DNA of 64,000 bases. Origin: Nonomuraea helvata. Lineage in GTDB: Bacteria; Actinomycetota; Actinomycetes; Streptosporangiales; Streptosporangiaceae. A model generated the notes under the pieces. The model made no database searches, was not told the DNA's origin, and saw nothing but the letters and a program-made list of their open reading frames with translations. A program made the position numbers and the translations under genes. This document shows positions 54,003 to 61,589 of this stretch, piece after piece (position 1 is the stretch's first letter; every line of letters starts with the position of its first letter). The stretch spans positions 744,001-808,000 of the forward strand of contig NZ_BAAAXV010000009.1 in assembly GCF_039535785.1 (NCBI RefSeq). The letters run 5' to 3'.

Positions 54003-54299
54003 TCAGTGCTCGCCTCTGGCCGCGATGCCGAGCCGGCCGCACGCCTCCTGGTAGAGCCGCACCACGGCCTTGCGTACCTGGGCCCGCTCGGTGAGCGTCT
54101 CGCCCCAGGGCACCCGCACCCGCTCCCCGCCGTCGACGGTGAACTCGATCGCCTCGCCATCCACGTCGCTCGTCACCGCCGAGGTGGCGTCGGGCCGGTC
54201 GCCGAGCCCCCGCACGATGATCAGAGCATCTTCGGCGTGGTCGTCGTTCATGTGGCGCTTGATCGCCTCGACGGCGTCAGCGGTGAAGGGCGTGCTCAT
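54003..54299 (-). CDS. DUF2470 protein
   Basis: 98 residues: FTADAVEAIKRHMNDDHAED then LIIVRGL, the conserved HMNDDH of the domain; a beta strand GEAIEFTVDGGERVRVPW; and TERAQVRKAVVRLYQEA. The domain is found at the end of haem-linked pyridoxamine-oxidase-like proteins; alone its role is unknown. Six bases past a nitrobindin gene, so co-transcribed. Confidence 0.88.
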   Translation of the reverse strand: MSTPFTADAVEAIKRHMNDDHAEDALIIVRGLGDRPDATSAVTSDVDGEAIEFTVDGGERVRVPWGETLTERAQVRKAVVRLYQEACGRLGIAARGEH

Positions 54300-54305
54300 A
54301 GCTGA

Positions 54306-54794
54306 TCAAGCTACCTTCTTCAGCTCCGCCGACATGTGATCCGTGAGCGGGTGTCCCAGGGCCGCCATCTCGTAGGCCCACATGAGGTTGCCCTTGACCA
54401 GCCCGTACAGCCGGTGGCCCGCGGTGTACTCCTTGGCCGAGGAGGTGCGGGCGACGACGTCCGTACGCAGCTCGATCTTGTGGAAGACGACCTCGCCGAT
54501 GTAGACCTCGACGATCCCGGTCGGGTGCGCGAGCACCACCTCGATCTGCCTGTCAGGCTGGGGACGCCAGTATCCGGACTCGGTGGCCAGCGGCTTGACC
54601 CGGTTGCCGTCCTGGTCGAGCAGCCAGGTGCGGCTCACGTAGGACAGGAACGGCTTCCCGTTGTGCCCGAACTCGATCTCCTGACCGAAGTTGAAGCTCT
54701 CGATCGTCGGATAGCCGCCCACGCCGGCGCCTTCCCACCGCCCCAGCAGGAACGCGATCGGCTCCAGGTCGGGGTGCACCTCAGGTTCTTCCAT
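54306..54794 (-). CDS. nitrobindin-type haem-binding protein (DUF1794/THAP4-like)
   Basis: 162 residues from ATG 54794. Start LEPIAFLLGRWEGAGVGGYP then TI is the family signature (GxWxGxGxGxYPTI). Strand YIGEVVFHKIELRTDVVART and end with HxLYGLVxxxLxW: AGHRLYGLVKGNLMWAYEMA; the distal-haem histidine is likely the H before RLYGLV. Binds ferric haem and may isomerise peroxynitrite. A longer upstream frame lies antisense to the PBP gene and is rejected. Confidence 0.93.
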   Translation of the reverse strand: MEEPEVHPDLEPIAFLLGRWEGAGVGGYPTIESFNFGQEIEFGHNGKPFLSYVSRTWLLDQDGNRVKPLATESGYWRPQPDRQIEVVLAHPTGIVEVYIGEVVFHKIELRTDVVARTSSAKEYTAGHRLYGLVKGNLMWAYEMAALGHPLTDHMSAELKKVA

Positions 54795-54902
54795 GTTCCC
54801 CAAGCCTAGTGGCCTTGGGCTGCCGTACGGCATCGATATCCATTCCGATATCAATGGACAGGGCATATCAGTCTTGGACAGGAAGAACGGGCCTGTGCTG
54901 TC

Positions 54903-57020
54903 ATGACGCCCATGTCCCCTTCGAGCCCGTTGTCGAGCCTTGCCCGTCTGACCGGGGCGGCCGTGGCCGCCGGCGCCCTGCTGGCCGCGCTCGCGCTGCC
55001 CGCCGTGGGCGGCACGGGCACGCTGGTCGTCTCGGCCACCGAGACGCTGGATCTCAGGCCCGCCCGGCTCGAAGAGCCGCCCCTGGCCCAGACCTCGGTC
55101 GTGTACGACGCCAAGGGCAACCGCATCGCCCAGTTCTACGCCGAGAACCGCAAGGTCGTCCGTCTCGACCAGATCGCCGATGTGATGCGGACGGCGATCG
55201 TCGCCATCGAGGACTTCCGCTTCTACGAGCACGGCGCGATCGACTTCGAGGGCACCGTCCGGGCCCTGGCCAAGAACCTCAGCTCGGGCGGCATCGCCCA
55301 GGGCGGCTCGTCGATCACCCAGCAGTACGTCAAGCAGGTCCTGCTGAACTCGGCCGACACGGAGGCGGGCAAGAACAAGGCGCTGGAGGCCAGCTACGCG
55401 CGCAAGCTCAAGGAGCTGCGGTACGCGATGGGCGTCGAGGAGAAGTACTCCAAGGACGAGATTCTCCGTAGATATCTGAACATCGCGTACTTCGGGGCGG
55501 GCGCCAACGGCGTGGAGGCGGCGGCGCGGCGCTTCTTCGGCGTCTCGGCGGCCGACCTGAGCCTCGCCCAGGCGGCGACCCTGGCCGGCGCCGTCCAGAA
55601 CCCCAACAGCACCGATCCCGAGCTCGGGAAGCAGGCCCGCGAGCGGCTGCTGCAGCGCCGCGACGTGGTGCTGGACCGGATGGCGGAGCTCGGCCGGATC
55701 ACGCCGGAGCAGGCGGCCCAGGCCAAGGCGGAGAAGCTCGGTTACAAGGGGGTCGAGGCGCCCAACGGCTGCCAGGCCAGCCGGTATCCCTACTTCTGCG
55801 AGTACGTCCGCTACGAGCTGCTCACCAACCCCGCCTTCGGCAGGACGCAGCGGATCAGGGAGCAGCGGTTCGAGCGCGGCGGCCTGAAGATCTACACCAC
55901 TTTGGAGCCGAAGGCCCAGCGGGCAGCTGAGACGGCGATCAGGAAGCACGTGTTCGCCTCGGACCGCGCGCTGGCCGCCGAGGCGCTGGTCGAGCCGGGC
56001 ACGGGCAAGATCAGGGCGATGGCGGCCAGCCGTCCCTACGGCCGGTCGGCCAAGCGGAAGGAGATCTCCTACAACCCGGTGGCGGACAAGTCGCACGGCG
56101 GGCTGATCGGTTTCCAGGCGGGCTCGACGTTCAAGACGTTCACCCTGATCACGGCGCTCGAGCAGGGCATGAAGATCGACGACGGGATCAGCGTGAGCAA
56201 CGCCTACACCGCTCCCGGCTATGCCTCGTTCAAGAACTGCAAGGGTCAGAACATGGGCATTCCCTCCTGGACGGTCACCAACGACGAGGGCTCGCCCGGA
56301 TTCAAGACGCTGGCGACCGGCACGTGGGGCTCGGTGAACACGTTCTTCATGGCGCTGGAGCAGCGGGTCGGCCTGTGCGAGACGGTGCGGACGGCCAAGT
56401 CGCTGGGCATCGAGCGGGCGGACGGCGGTCCGCTGCAGGAGTACGAGACGTTCACGCTCGGGATCAACGAGATGGACCCGGTGACCGTGGCCACCGCGTA
56501 CGCGGCCGTCGCGGCGCGCGGCACGTACTGCGCGCCCATGGCCATCACCAAGGTGACCGAGGCGGGCACGACGACGCCGTACGAGCCGTCGTGCGGCAAG
56601 GCGCTGGACCCGGAGGTGGCCGACGCCACCGCGCACGTCCTGTCCGGCGTGTTCACCAAGGGCACGATGCGCGGGGTCGGCGGCATCGGCCGCCCGGCGG
56701 CGGGCAAGACGGGCACCACGGACGGGTACGCCACGGCCTGGTTCGCCGGGTTCACCCCTGACCTCGCGGGGGCCGTCAGCGTGGGCGACCCCCGTGGTTC
56801 GCAGCGGTACAAGCTCACCGGGGTCACCATCGGCGGCCGGTACTTCGGCGCGGTGGCCGGCGCCTCGGTGCCCGGACCGATCTGGAAGGACACCATGACG
56901 GCGGCGCTCAAGGACGTGCCGGCCTCGGACTTCACCCCGCTGAACACGGCCCGCTTCGGCGGCTGCTCCGAGAGCTGCGCGCCGGCCCGCGAGGACCACC
57001 CGGAAACGGAGCAGGACTAG
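54903..57020 (+). CDS. class A penicillin-binding protein (bifunctional PBP1-type)
   Basis: 705 residues. A membrane helix near residues 18-40. GT51 transglycosylase with Glu103 in AIEDFRFYEHGAIDFEG, then GGSSITQQYVKQVLLNS and EILRRYLNIAYFGAGANGVE. Transpeptidase: Ser408-x-x-Lys411 in AGSTFKTFTLI, SVN at 477-479, KTG at 602-604 in AAGKTGTTDGYATAWFAGF. It polymerises and crosslinks peptidoglycan outside the membrane and is a beta-lactam target. Confidence 0.95.
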   Translation: MTPMSPSSPLSSLARLTGAAVAAGALLAALALPAVGGTGTLVVSATETLDLRPARLEEPPLAQTSVVYDAKGNRIAQFYAENRKVVRLDQIADVMRTAIVAIEDFRFYEHGAIDFEGTVRALAKNLSSGGIAQGGSSITQQYVKQVLLNSADTEAGKNKALEASYARKLKELRYAMGVEEKYSKDEILRRYLNIAYFGAGANGVEAAARRFFGVSAADLSLAQAATLAGAVQNPNSTDPELGKQARERLLQRRDVVLDRMAELGRITPEQAAQAKAEKLGYKGVEAPNGCQASRYPYFCEYVRYELLTNPAFGRTQRIREQRFERGGLKIYTTLEPKAQRAAETAIRKHVFASDRALAAEALVEPGTGKIRAMAASRPYGRSAKRKEISYNPVADKSHGGLIGFQAGSTFKTFTLITALEQGMKIDDGISVSNAYTAPGYASFKNCKGQNMGIPSWTVTNDEGSPGFKTLATGTWGSVNTFFMALEQRVGLCETVRTAKSLGIERADGGPLQEYETFTLGINEMDPVTVATAYAAVAARGTYCAPMAITKVTEAGTTTPYEPSCGKALDPEVADATAHVLSGVFTKGTMRGVGGIGRPAAGKTGTTDGYATAWFAGFTPDLAGAVSVGDPRGSQRYKLTGVTIGGRYFGAVAGASVPGPIWKDTMTAALKDVPASDFTPLNTARFGGCSESCAPAREDHPETEQD

Positions 57021-57084
57021 CGTCCTTCGGCGGAGTCCTCGATCGGAGTCCGTCGCCGCGGGCGGAGGGCGTTAGGGTGACGGT

Positions 57085-57447
57085 ATGGGACGATCACTCG
57101 TGATCAAGGTGACCGCCGGGGCGGATGCTCCCGAGCGGTGCAACCAGGCCTTCACCGTCGCCGCGGCCGCGCTCGCGAGCGGTGTGCCCGTTTCTCTCTG
57201 GCTGACCGGCGAGGCGTCGTGGTTCGCGCTGCCGGGCCGGGCCAAGGAGTTCAGCCTGCCACATGCCGCACCGCTCGCGGACCTGCTCGACGCCGTGCTG
57301 GCGGGAGGGCGGGTGACGCTCTGCACCCAGTGCGCGGCCCGCAGGGACATCACCGTGGACGACGTCATCGAGGGGGTCCGCATCGCGGGCGCTCCGGCGT
57401 TCGTCGAGGAAGCGGTCAGCGAGGGCGCGCAGGCCCTGGTCTACTGA
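57085..57447 (+). CDS. DsrE-family protein
   Basis: 120 residues: LVIKVTAGADAPERCNQAFT, VAAAALASGVPVSLWLTGEA, and VTLCTQCAARRDITVDDVIE with a CxxC near residue 80. The fold binds sulfur as a persulfide in related proteins; the CTQC pair may do so here. Located just after the PBP gene and converging with an ABM gene by seven bases. Confidence 0.85.
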   Translation: MGRSLVIKVTAGADAPERCNQAFTVAAAALASGVPVSLWLTGEASWFALPGRAKEFSLPHAAPLADLLDAVLAGGRVTLCTQCAARRDITVDDVIEGVRIAGAPAFVEEAVSEGAQALVY

Positions 57448-57761
57448 CCCGCGGGCTCGACCGTGTTCGACGCCACGCTGTGTCCGAAGGGGATGACCAT
57501 GGTCCAGCCCTCGACCAGGTCGTTCATGATCTCGCCGAACTTCCGCACCGGCTCGTTCTCGATGTGGCGCTCGAAGGCGGCCTCGTCCGTGTAGACCTCG
57601 TAGACGTACACCACGTCGGGTTCCGTCTCGACCTCCCACAGGTCGTGGCGCAGCGTGCCCGGCTCGGAATCCCTGACCACCTGGATGTTCCAGCGCGCGA
57701 ACTCCAGGAACTCGGCTCGCTTCCCTGGCTTGAGTACGAGTCTGACGAGTGCTCCGTACAT
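57441..57761 (-). CDS. antibiotic biosynthesis monooxygenase (ABM) domain protein
   Basis: 106 residues: VRLVLKPGKRAEFLEFARWN, GTLRHDLWEVETEPDVVYVY, EVYTDEAAFERHIENEPVRK. This ferredoxin-like fold is cofactor-free in YgiN-type quinol monooxygenases. The stop of the DHFR-like gene touches its start (57761). Confidence 0.88.
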   Translation of the reverse strand: MYGALVRLVLKPGKRAEFLEFARWNIQVVRDSEPGTLRHDLWEVETEPDVVYVYEVYTDEAAFERHIENEPVRKFGEIMNDLVEGWTMVIPFGHSVASNTVEPAGQ

Positions 57762-58354
57762 CAGCGGACCACCTCGTAGTGGAGATGGGTCACGCCGGGC
57801 GCCGGGACGGCTTCGACCAGGCGCAGGCGCACGTGCTCGGGCAGCGCCTGGAAGAAGGGGCGGCCGCCGCCGAGCAGGACCGGCACCTGGTGGAGGATCA
57901 CCTCGTCGACCAGACCGGCTTGAAGCGCGGAGGTCAGCGCGCCGCCGCCCATGAGGCCGACGTCCTTGCCATCGGCGGCCTCTCGGGCCGCCGCGATCGC
58001 GTCCTCGATGCCGGTGGTGACGAGGGTCTGCCGTTCGGTCAGCTCCGGCGCCGCCCGATGGCTCAGGACGATCAGCCGGGCCCCCGGGTGGGGGCTGCCG
58101 CCGCCGAAACGGTCGGAGTCCTCGTACGTGTTGCGCCCCGCCACGACCGCGCCCACACGTCCGGCGAGGCCGTCGAAGACCCGGGCACTGGGCTCGCTCA
58201 GCTTGAAGCCGTCGAACACCTGGCTGGGCGTGCCGCCGTCGAAGTACCAGTCGAAGAGCATCGTCCCGTCGCCGAGTCCGCGCCCCGGGCCGGGCTCGCG
58301 GCCGGTGATGTAACCGTCGACCGACACCGCGTGGGCGCTGATGACCTTGCTCAT
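57761..58354 (-). CDS. dihydrofolate reductase-family (RibD C-terminal-like) protein
   Basis: 197 residues: VISAHAVSVDGYITGREPGP, VGAVVAGRNTYEDSDRFGGG, GARLIVLSHRAAPELTERQT, DVGLMGGGALTSALQAGLVD, LHQVPVLLGGGRPFFQALPE. It has the NADPH-binding GGG pattern of the RibD-C/DHFR-like group. Divergent from HxlR, with an operator between, so it is probably the HxlR target with the ABM gene. Confidence 0.9.
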   Translation of the reverse strand: MSKVISAHAVSVDGYITGREPGPGRGLGDGTMLFDWYFDGGTPSQVFDGFKLSEPSARVFDGLAGRVGAVVAGRNTYEDSDRFGGGSPHPGARLIVLSHRAAPELTERQTLVTTGIEDAIAAAREAADGKDVGLMGGGALTSALQAGLVDEVILHQVPVLLGGGRPFFQALPEHVRLRLVEAVPAPGVTHLHYEVVR

Positions 58355-58409
58355 CTGCGTGATCCTTTCGGAGTTCCTTGAAGAGACTCCGTTACCGTAG
58401 CACCATGAA

Positions 58410-58424
58410 GTTCCCTAAGGGAAC
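58410..58424. promoter_or_regulatory. HxlR operator candidate
   Basis: Perfect palindrome GTTCCCT-A-AGGGAAC between the divergent DHFR-like and hxlR genes, 22 bases before the hxlR ATG. Confidence 0.7.
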
Positions 58425-58445
58425 CCCAATTGCTAGACTGATCCC

Positions 58446-58898
58446 ATGCAACGCACACAGTTCGGGGAGATGGCCTGCTCGATCGCGCGCACCCTCGACG
58501 TGATCGGTGAGCCGTGGTCGCCGCTGATCCTGCGGGACGTATGGGTAGGCATGAGTCGCTTCGACCAGATCCAGGCCGATCTCGGGATCTCGCGCAAGGT
58601 GCTGACCGAACGGCTCAACCACCTCGTCGACCAGGGCGTGCTCGAACGCCGCCCCTACGACCAGCGGCCGCGCTACGAGTACCACCTGACGGTGAAGGGC
58701 GCCGAGCTGGTCGACCTGCTCATGGTCATGGCCGGCTGGGGAGACAGGTGGCTCGCGGGCGAGGCCGGGCCACCGGTGCTCTACCGCCACCACGCGTGCG
58801 GTGAGATCAGCAGTGTCGACCTGCGCTGCGCCCACTGCGGCGAGCCGATGCACGCAGGCGACGTCGACCCGCTGCCGGGCCCCGGTGCAGCCACGTGA
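58446..58898 (+). CDS. HxlR-family winged-helix regulator
   Basis: 150 residues: CSIARTLDVIGEPWSPLILR, DVWVGMSRFDQIQADLGISR, KVLTERLNHLVDQGVLERRP then YDQRPRYEYHLTVKG. After the wing lies an unusual CxGEISSVDLRCAHCGEPMH, a zinc-ribbon-like end with three cysteines. Probably senses a reactive electrophile or metal and represses itself and the DHFR-like/ABM pair. Confidence 0.92.
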   Translation: MQRTQFGEMACSIARTLDVIGEPWSPLILRDVWVGMSRFDQIQADLGISRKVLTERLNHLVDQGVLERRPYDQRPRYEYHLTVKGAELVDLLMVMAGWGDRWLAGEAGPPVLYRHHACGEISSVDLRCAHCGEPMHAGDVDPLPGPGAAT

Positions 58899-58921
58899 TC
58901 AGGACTGCGCGTACATAAAAC

Positions 58922-58959
58922 TCGAGCCGCACGCGCGTCCAGCTCCGCGTGCGGCTCGA
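58922..58959. terminator. bidirectional terminator between hxlR and gatD
   Basis: Fourteen-base perfect stem TCGAGCCGCACGCG / CGCGTGCGGCTCGA with a ten-base loop, between convergent genes. Confidence 0.92.
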
Positions 58960-58972
58960 TCGAGGGTGAAAG

Positions 58973-59686
58973 TCAGGCCGGCCGTACGGCCGCCAGACGC
59001 TCCTGGCGGAGGGCCTCGTAGCGGGTGTCGTCGAGGGGCACCAGCTCACCCACCCGCCACGACAGCAGCAGGTCGGCCAGCGCGGGGTTGCGGGCCAGGG
59101 CGGGCCCGTGCAGGTAGGTGCCGACCACGTGTCCCGCGTAGCAGCCCTCGAAGCCGTCGCCGTTGCCCACGCCCACGACGGTCCTGGACAGGGGCCTGAC
59201 GCCGGGCCCCAGGTGGGTGACGCCCATGTGGTTCTCGAAGCCGGTCAGCGTGGGGAGATTGAGCGCGGCGTCCACCTCCGCGACCAGCTCGCCCACGGCG
59301 CGTGCCGGCCCGCGGGAGCTGGCGATGTCGAGCAGGCCGATGCCGTCCACCGGCTGGCCCTCCTCGCCGCCGAACGTGCTGCCCATGATCTGGTATCCGG
59401 CGCACACCGCCAGCATGGCGGCGCCATGGGCGATCGCGCGGTGGAGGCCGCCGTCGCGGCGCAGGCGCTCGGCGGCCAGGATCTGCGGACGGTCCTCGCC
59501 GCCGCCGATGAGGTAGATGTCGCCGCTCTCCGGCACCGGGTCCGCCGACCGTACGTGGATCGTCTCCGTCTCGATGCCCCTGCGGGCCGCACGCTGTTCC
59601 AGGACGAGCACGTTGCCCTGGTCCCCGTACGTGCTCAGCAGGTCAGGGTAGATCCAGACGATGCGCAGGGCGCTGTCAGACGGCAC
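58973..59686 (-). CDS. gatD: lipid II isoglutaminyl synthase glutaminase subunit GatD
   Basis: 237 residues. Class I glutamine amidotransferase: nucleophile Cys95 in MLAVCAGYQIMG, catalytic His193 in VGTYLHGPALARNP, and the family-specific GGGEDRPQ. It releases ammonia for amidation of the D-Glu residue of lipid II by MurT. The start overlaps the MurT stop (59676-59686), so they are coupled. Confidence 0.95.
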   Translation of the reverse strand: MPSDSALRIVWIYPDLLSTYGDQGNVLVLEQRAARRGIETETIHVRSADPVPESGDIYLIGGGEDRPQILAAERLRRDGGLHRAIAHGAAMLAVCAGYQIMGSTFGGEEGQPVDGIGLLDIASSRGPARAVGELVAEVDAALNLPTLTGFENHMGVTHLGPGVRPLSRTVVGVGNGDGFEGCYAGHVVGTYLHGPALARNPALADLLLSWRVGELVPLDDTRYEALRQERLAAVRPA

Positions 59687-60905
59687 GGCCGAACTCCGAT
59701 CGGATGTGCTGGAAGGCGGTGTAGTTGGCGATCACGTCGACCCGGCCGGGCGGCTGCATGGCGAGAGCCTCCGAGAACGAGCCGCACAGCGTGAACGGCA
59801 CGTCCGCCACGTCGAGCCTGAGCGCCAGGTCGAGGCGGCGCTCGCCGGTCACGAACACGGGCCGCCCGCGCAGGATGCGGTAGTCGACGTCCCACAGCCA
59901 CGAGGTGTCGCGGCCGTCGGGGCCCTGCGCGTTGACCGAGAGGATGATCGGCAGCTGCGGATCGGCCACGTCGAACGCCTCGAGCCAGCCCGCCGGGTTC
60001 TTCGCCAGCAACAGCCGCGCGTGGCGGCCGTCACGCTCGACGGTGGTGTAGCGGCCGGCCACGGAGGTGACCTCGCGCAGCCGGGGCAGCGCACGCTCCA
60101 CCGGCAACCCGAACGCCTCGGCCACCGCCAGCGCCATCACCGCGTTGGAGCGGTTGGCCAGGCCGGGAAGCTGGATGTCGAGCATCCACCGCTGCCCGCG
60201 CGGGTCGACGGCCACGTCGTCGTCGACCGCCCACTGCGGCTCCGGCCGGTGGAACGTGCACTCCCTGCACGCCCAGAAGGCGTCCTTGCGGTCGAGCGGG
60301 CCGCCGCACTCCGGGCAGCACCAGGAGTCTTCCTTCCACCGCTGCCCGCCGGAGACCCACGTGACCTTGGCAGCCGTGGAGGCGCCCCAGGTCACGAGCG
60401 GGTCGTCGCAGTTGGCGATGACGTGGGTGGGCTTGCCGGACAGGGCCCTGCGCCACTTCTGCGCGAGCAGCCAGATCTCGGCGGCACGGTCCATCTGGTC
60501 GCGGCTGAGGTTCATCAGGCAGACGACGCTCGCGCCGGTGGTGTCGAGCACCTCAGGCAGGTACTTCTCGTCCACCTCCAGCACGCCGTAAGGGGCGTCC
60601 TTGTGCTGGGACAGCGCCGAGACGTGGCCTGCGGGCATGTTGGCGCCGAACGCGTTGGTGGCCACCTCGCCGAGCTCGAGCAGCGCCGAGGTGATCAGCC
60701 TGGTCGTGGTGGTCTTGCCGTTGGTGGCACTGACCAGAGCCAGCTTGCGGTCGTGGGCCAGCTTGCGCAGGAGGTCGGGCTCGAGCATCAGGCCCACTCG
60801 GCCGCCGATCACCGAGCCGTCTCCGCGTCCGGTCATCCTGGACAGCGTGGCGGCACTGCGGCCCAGGGCGCTGGCGAGCTGGGCCCGCAGAGGAAGCTGG
60901 GTCAT
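59676..60905 (-). CDS. murT: lipid II isoglutaminyl synthase ligase subunit MurT
   Basis: 409 residues from ATG 60905. Mur-ligase P-loop SATNGKTTTTRLITSALLEL, Mur motif LNLSRDQMDR, and the zinc ribbon unique to MurT with two CxxC pairs, CCPECGGPLDRKDAFWACRE then CTF. The C-terminal DUF1727 ends in YTAFQHIRSEFGRAV. With GatD it makes D-isoglutamine in the peptidoglycan stem in an ATP-dependent reaction, needed for cross-linking and lysozyme resistance. Confidence 0.95.
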   Translation of the reverse strand: MTQLPLRAQLASALGRSAATLSRMTGRGDGSVIGGRVGLMLEPDLLRKLAHDRKLALVSATNGKTTTTRLITSALLELGEVATNAFGANMPAGHVSALSQHKDAPYGVLEVDEKYLPEVLDTTGASVVCLMNLSRDQMDRAAEIWLLAQKWRRALSGKPTHVIANCDDPLVTWGASTAAKVTWVSGGQRWKEDSWCCPECGGPLDRKDAFWACRECTFHRPEPQWAVDDDVAVDPRGQRWMLDIQLPGLANRSNAVMALAVAEAFGLPVERALPRLREVTSVAGRYTTVERDGRHARLLLAKNPAGWLEAFDVADPQLPIILSVNAQGPDGRDTSWLWDVDYRILRGRPVFVTGERRLDLALRLDVADVPFTLCGSFSEALAMQPPGRVDVIANYTAFQHIRSEFGRAV

Positions 60906-61077
60906 GTCCAAGGATCCTAGTCGGCGTTGGCCGATAGTCTGGAGATGCACACGAAAACGCGGCCCGGTTGGTAGCCCGGGCGAGTCGCACCGTATCCGCC
61001 CTTCCATGGGATGTCCGGTGTGCCGGAATCGGCCTCGTCAGGCCGTCTTTTCGGCATGCCGCATGGAGGGCATCGTG
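60906..61077 (+). promoter_or_regulatory. structured leader of YjdF-family gene
   Basis: 170 bases between murT and the YjdF start. Several local stems can form (GCCCGGGC near 60976-60984; GGCC-tcgtca-GGCC near 61032-61044; GGCATGCC near 61053-61061). In Bacillales, yjdF genes are preceded by the yjdF riboswitch. I could not align this leader to that consensus. Confidence 0.3.
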
Positions 61078-61497
61078 GTGACGCTGTCGGTGTATCTGGA
61101 CGGGCCGTTCTGGGTCGGCGTCCTGGAGATCGTCGAGGACGGCGCGGTCCGGGCGACCCGCTTCACGCTGGGGTCCGAGCCGACCGACCCCGAGCTGTAC
61201 GAGTTCCTGCAGCGGCACGGGGTCGCCCTCCTGGAACGCGCGGCCTCCTCACCCGCCGTCCCGTCGGAGGGGCGGGAGGTCAAGCGGGTCAACCCCAAGC
61301 GGGCCGCGAAGCTGGCGGCCCGGGCGGCGGCCAGGGTGTCCAGCCGGAACACCGCCTCCCAGGAGGCCTTGCGGCTGGAGCTGGAGGGCCGGAAGGCGGA
61401 GGCCGTGGACGACCGGCGGGCCCGGCGGCGGGAGGCGGCGGAGCACAAGCGGGAGGTGGCCCGCCGCAAACGCATCGAGCGCCGCCGGGACCGGTGA
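61078..61497 (+). CDS. YjdF-family protein (DUF2992)
   Basis: About 139 residues from GTG 61078 (GGAGGG seven bases upstream); ATG 61063 and GTG 61075 are alternatives. The N-terminus VTLSVYLDGPFWVGVLEIVE is the family signature, followed by ALLERAASS and a very basic helix rich in Arg/Lys/Ala (KRAAKLAARAAARV to the end), which should bind RNA or DNA. In B. subtilis the homologue is controlled by a riboswitch for azaaromatic compounds. Role unknown. Confidence 0.85.
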   Translation: MTLSVYLDGPFWVGVLEIVEDGAVRATRFTLGSEPTDPELYEFLQRHGVALLERAASSPAVPSEGREVKRVNPKRAAKLAARAAARVSSRNTASQEALRLELEGRKAEAVDDRRARRREAAEHKREVARRKRIERRRDR

Positions 61498-61589
61498 CCC
61501 CCGCTGCGCCCCGGGGCGACCCGCGACGTCCCGCCCCTTCACCGAAAGGACACCGGCGCCCGGCGCGTGCGCCTGGTGGCGGCGCGGGG
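61498..61589. other. short gap between YjdF gene and the HerA-like gene
   Basis: Convergent genes with only 92 bases between. No clear hairpin with more than eight pairs. Confidence 0.4.

Noticed and set aside
54306..56999. 897-codon minus-strand frame spanning the nitrobindin and PBP genes
   Set aside because: Only the part up to 54794 is real (nitrobindin); the rest is antisense to the PBP gene with low-complexity composition.
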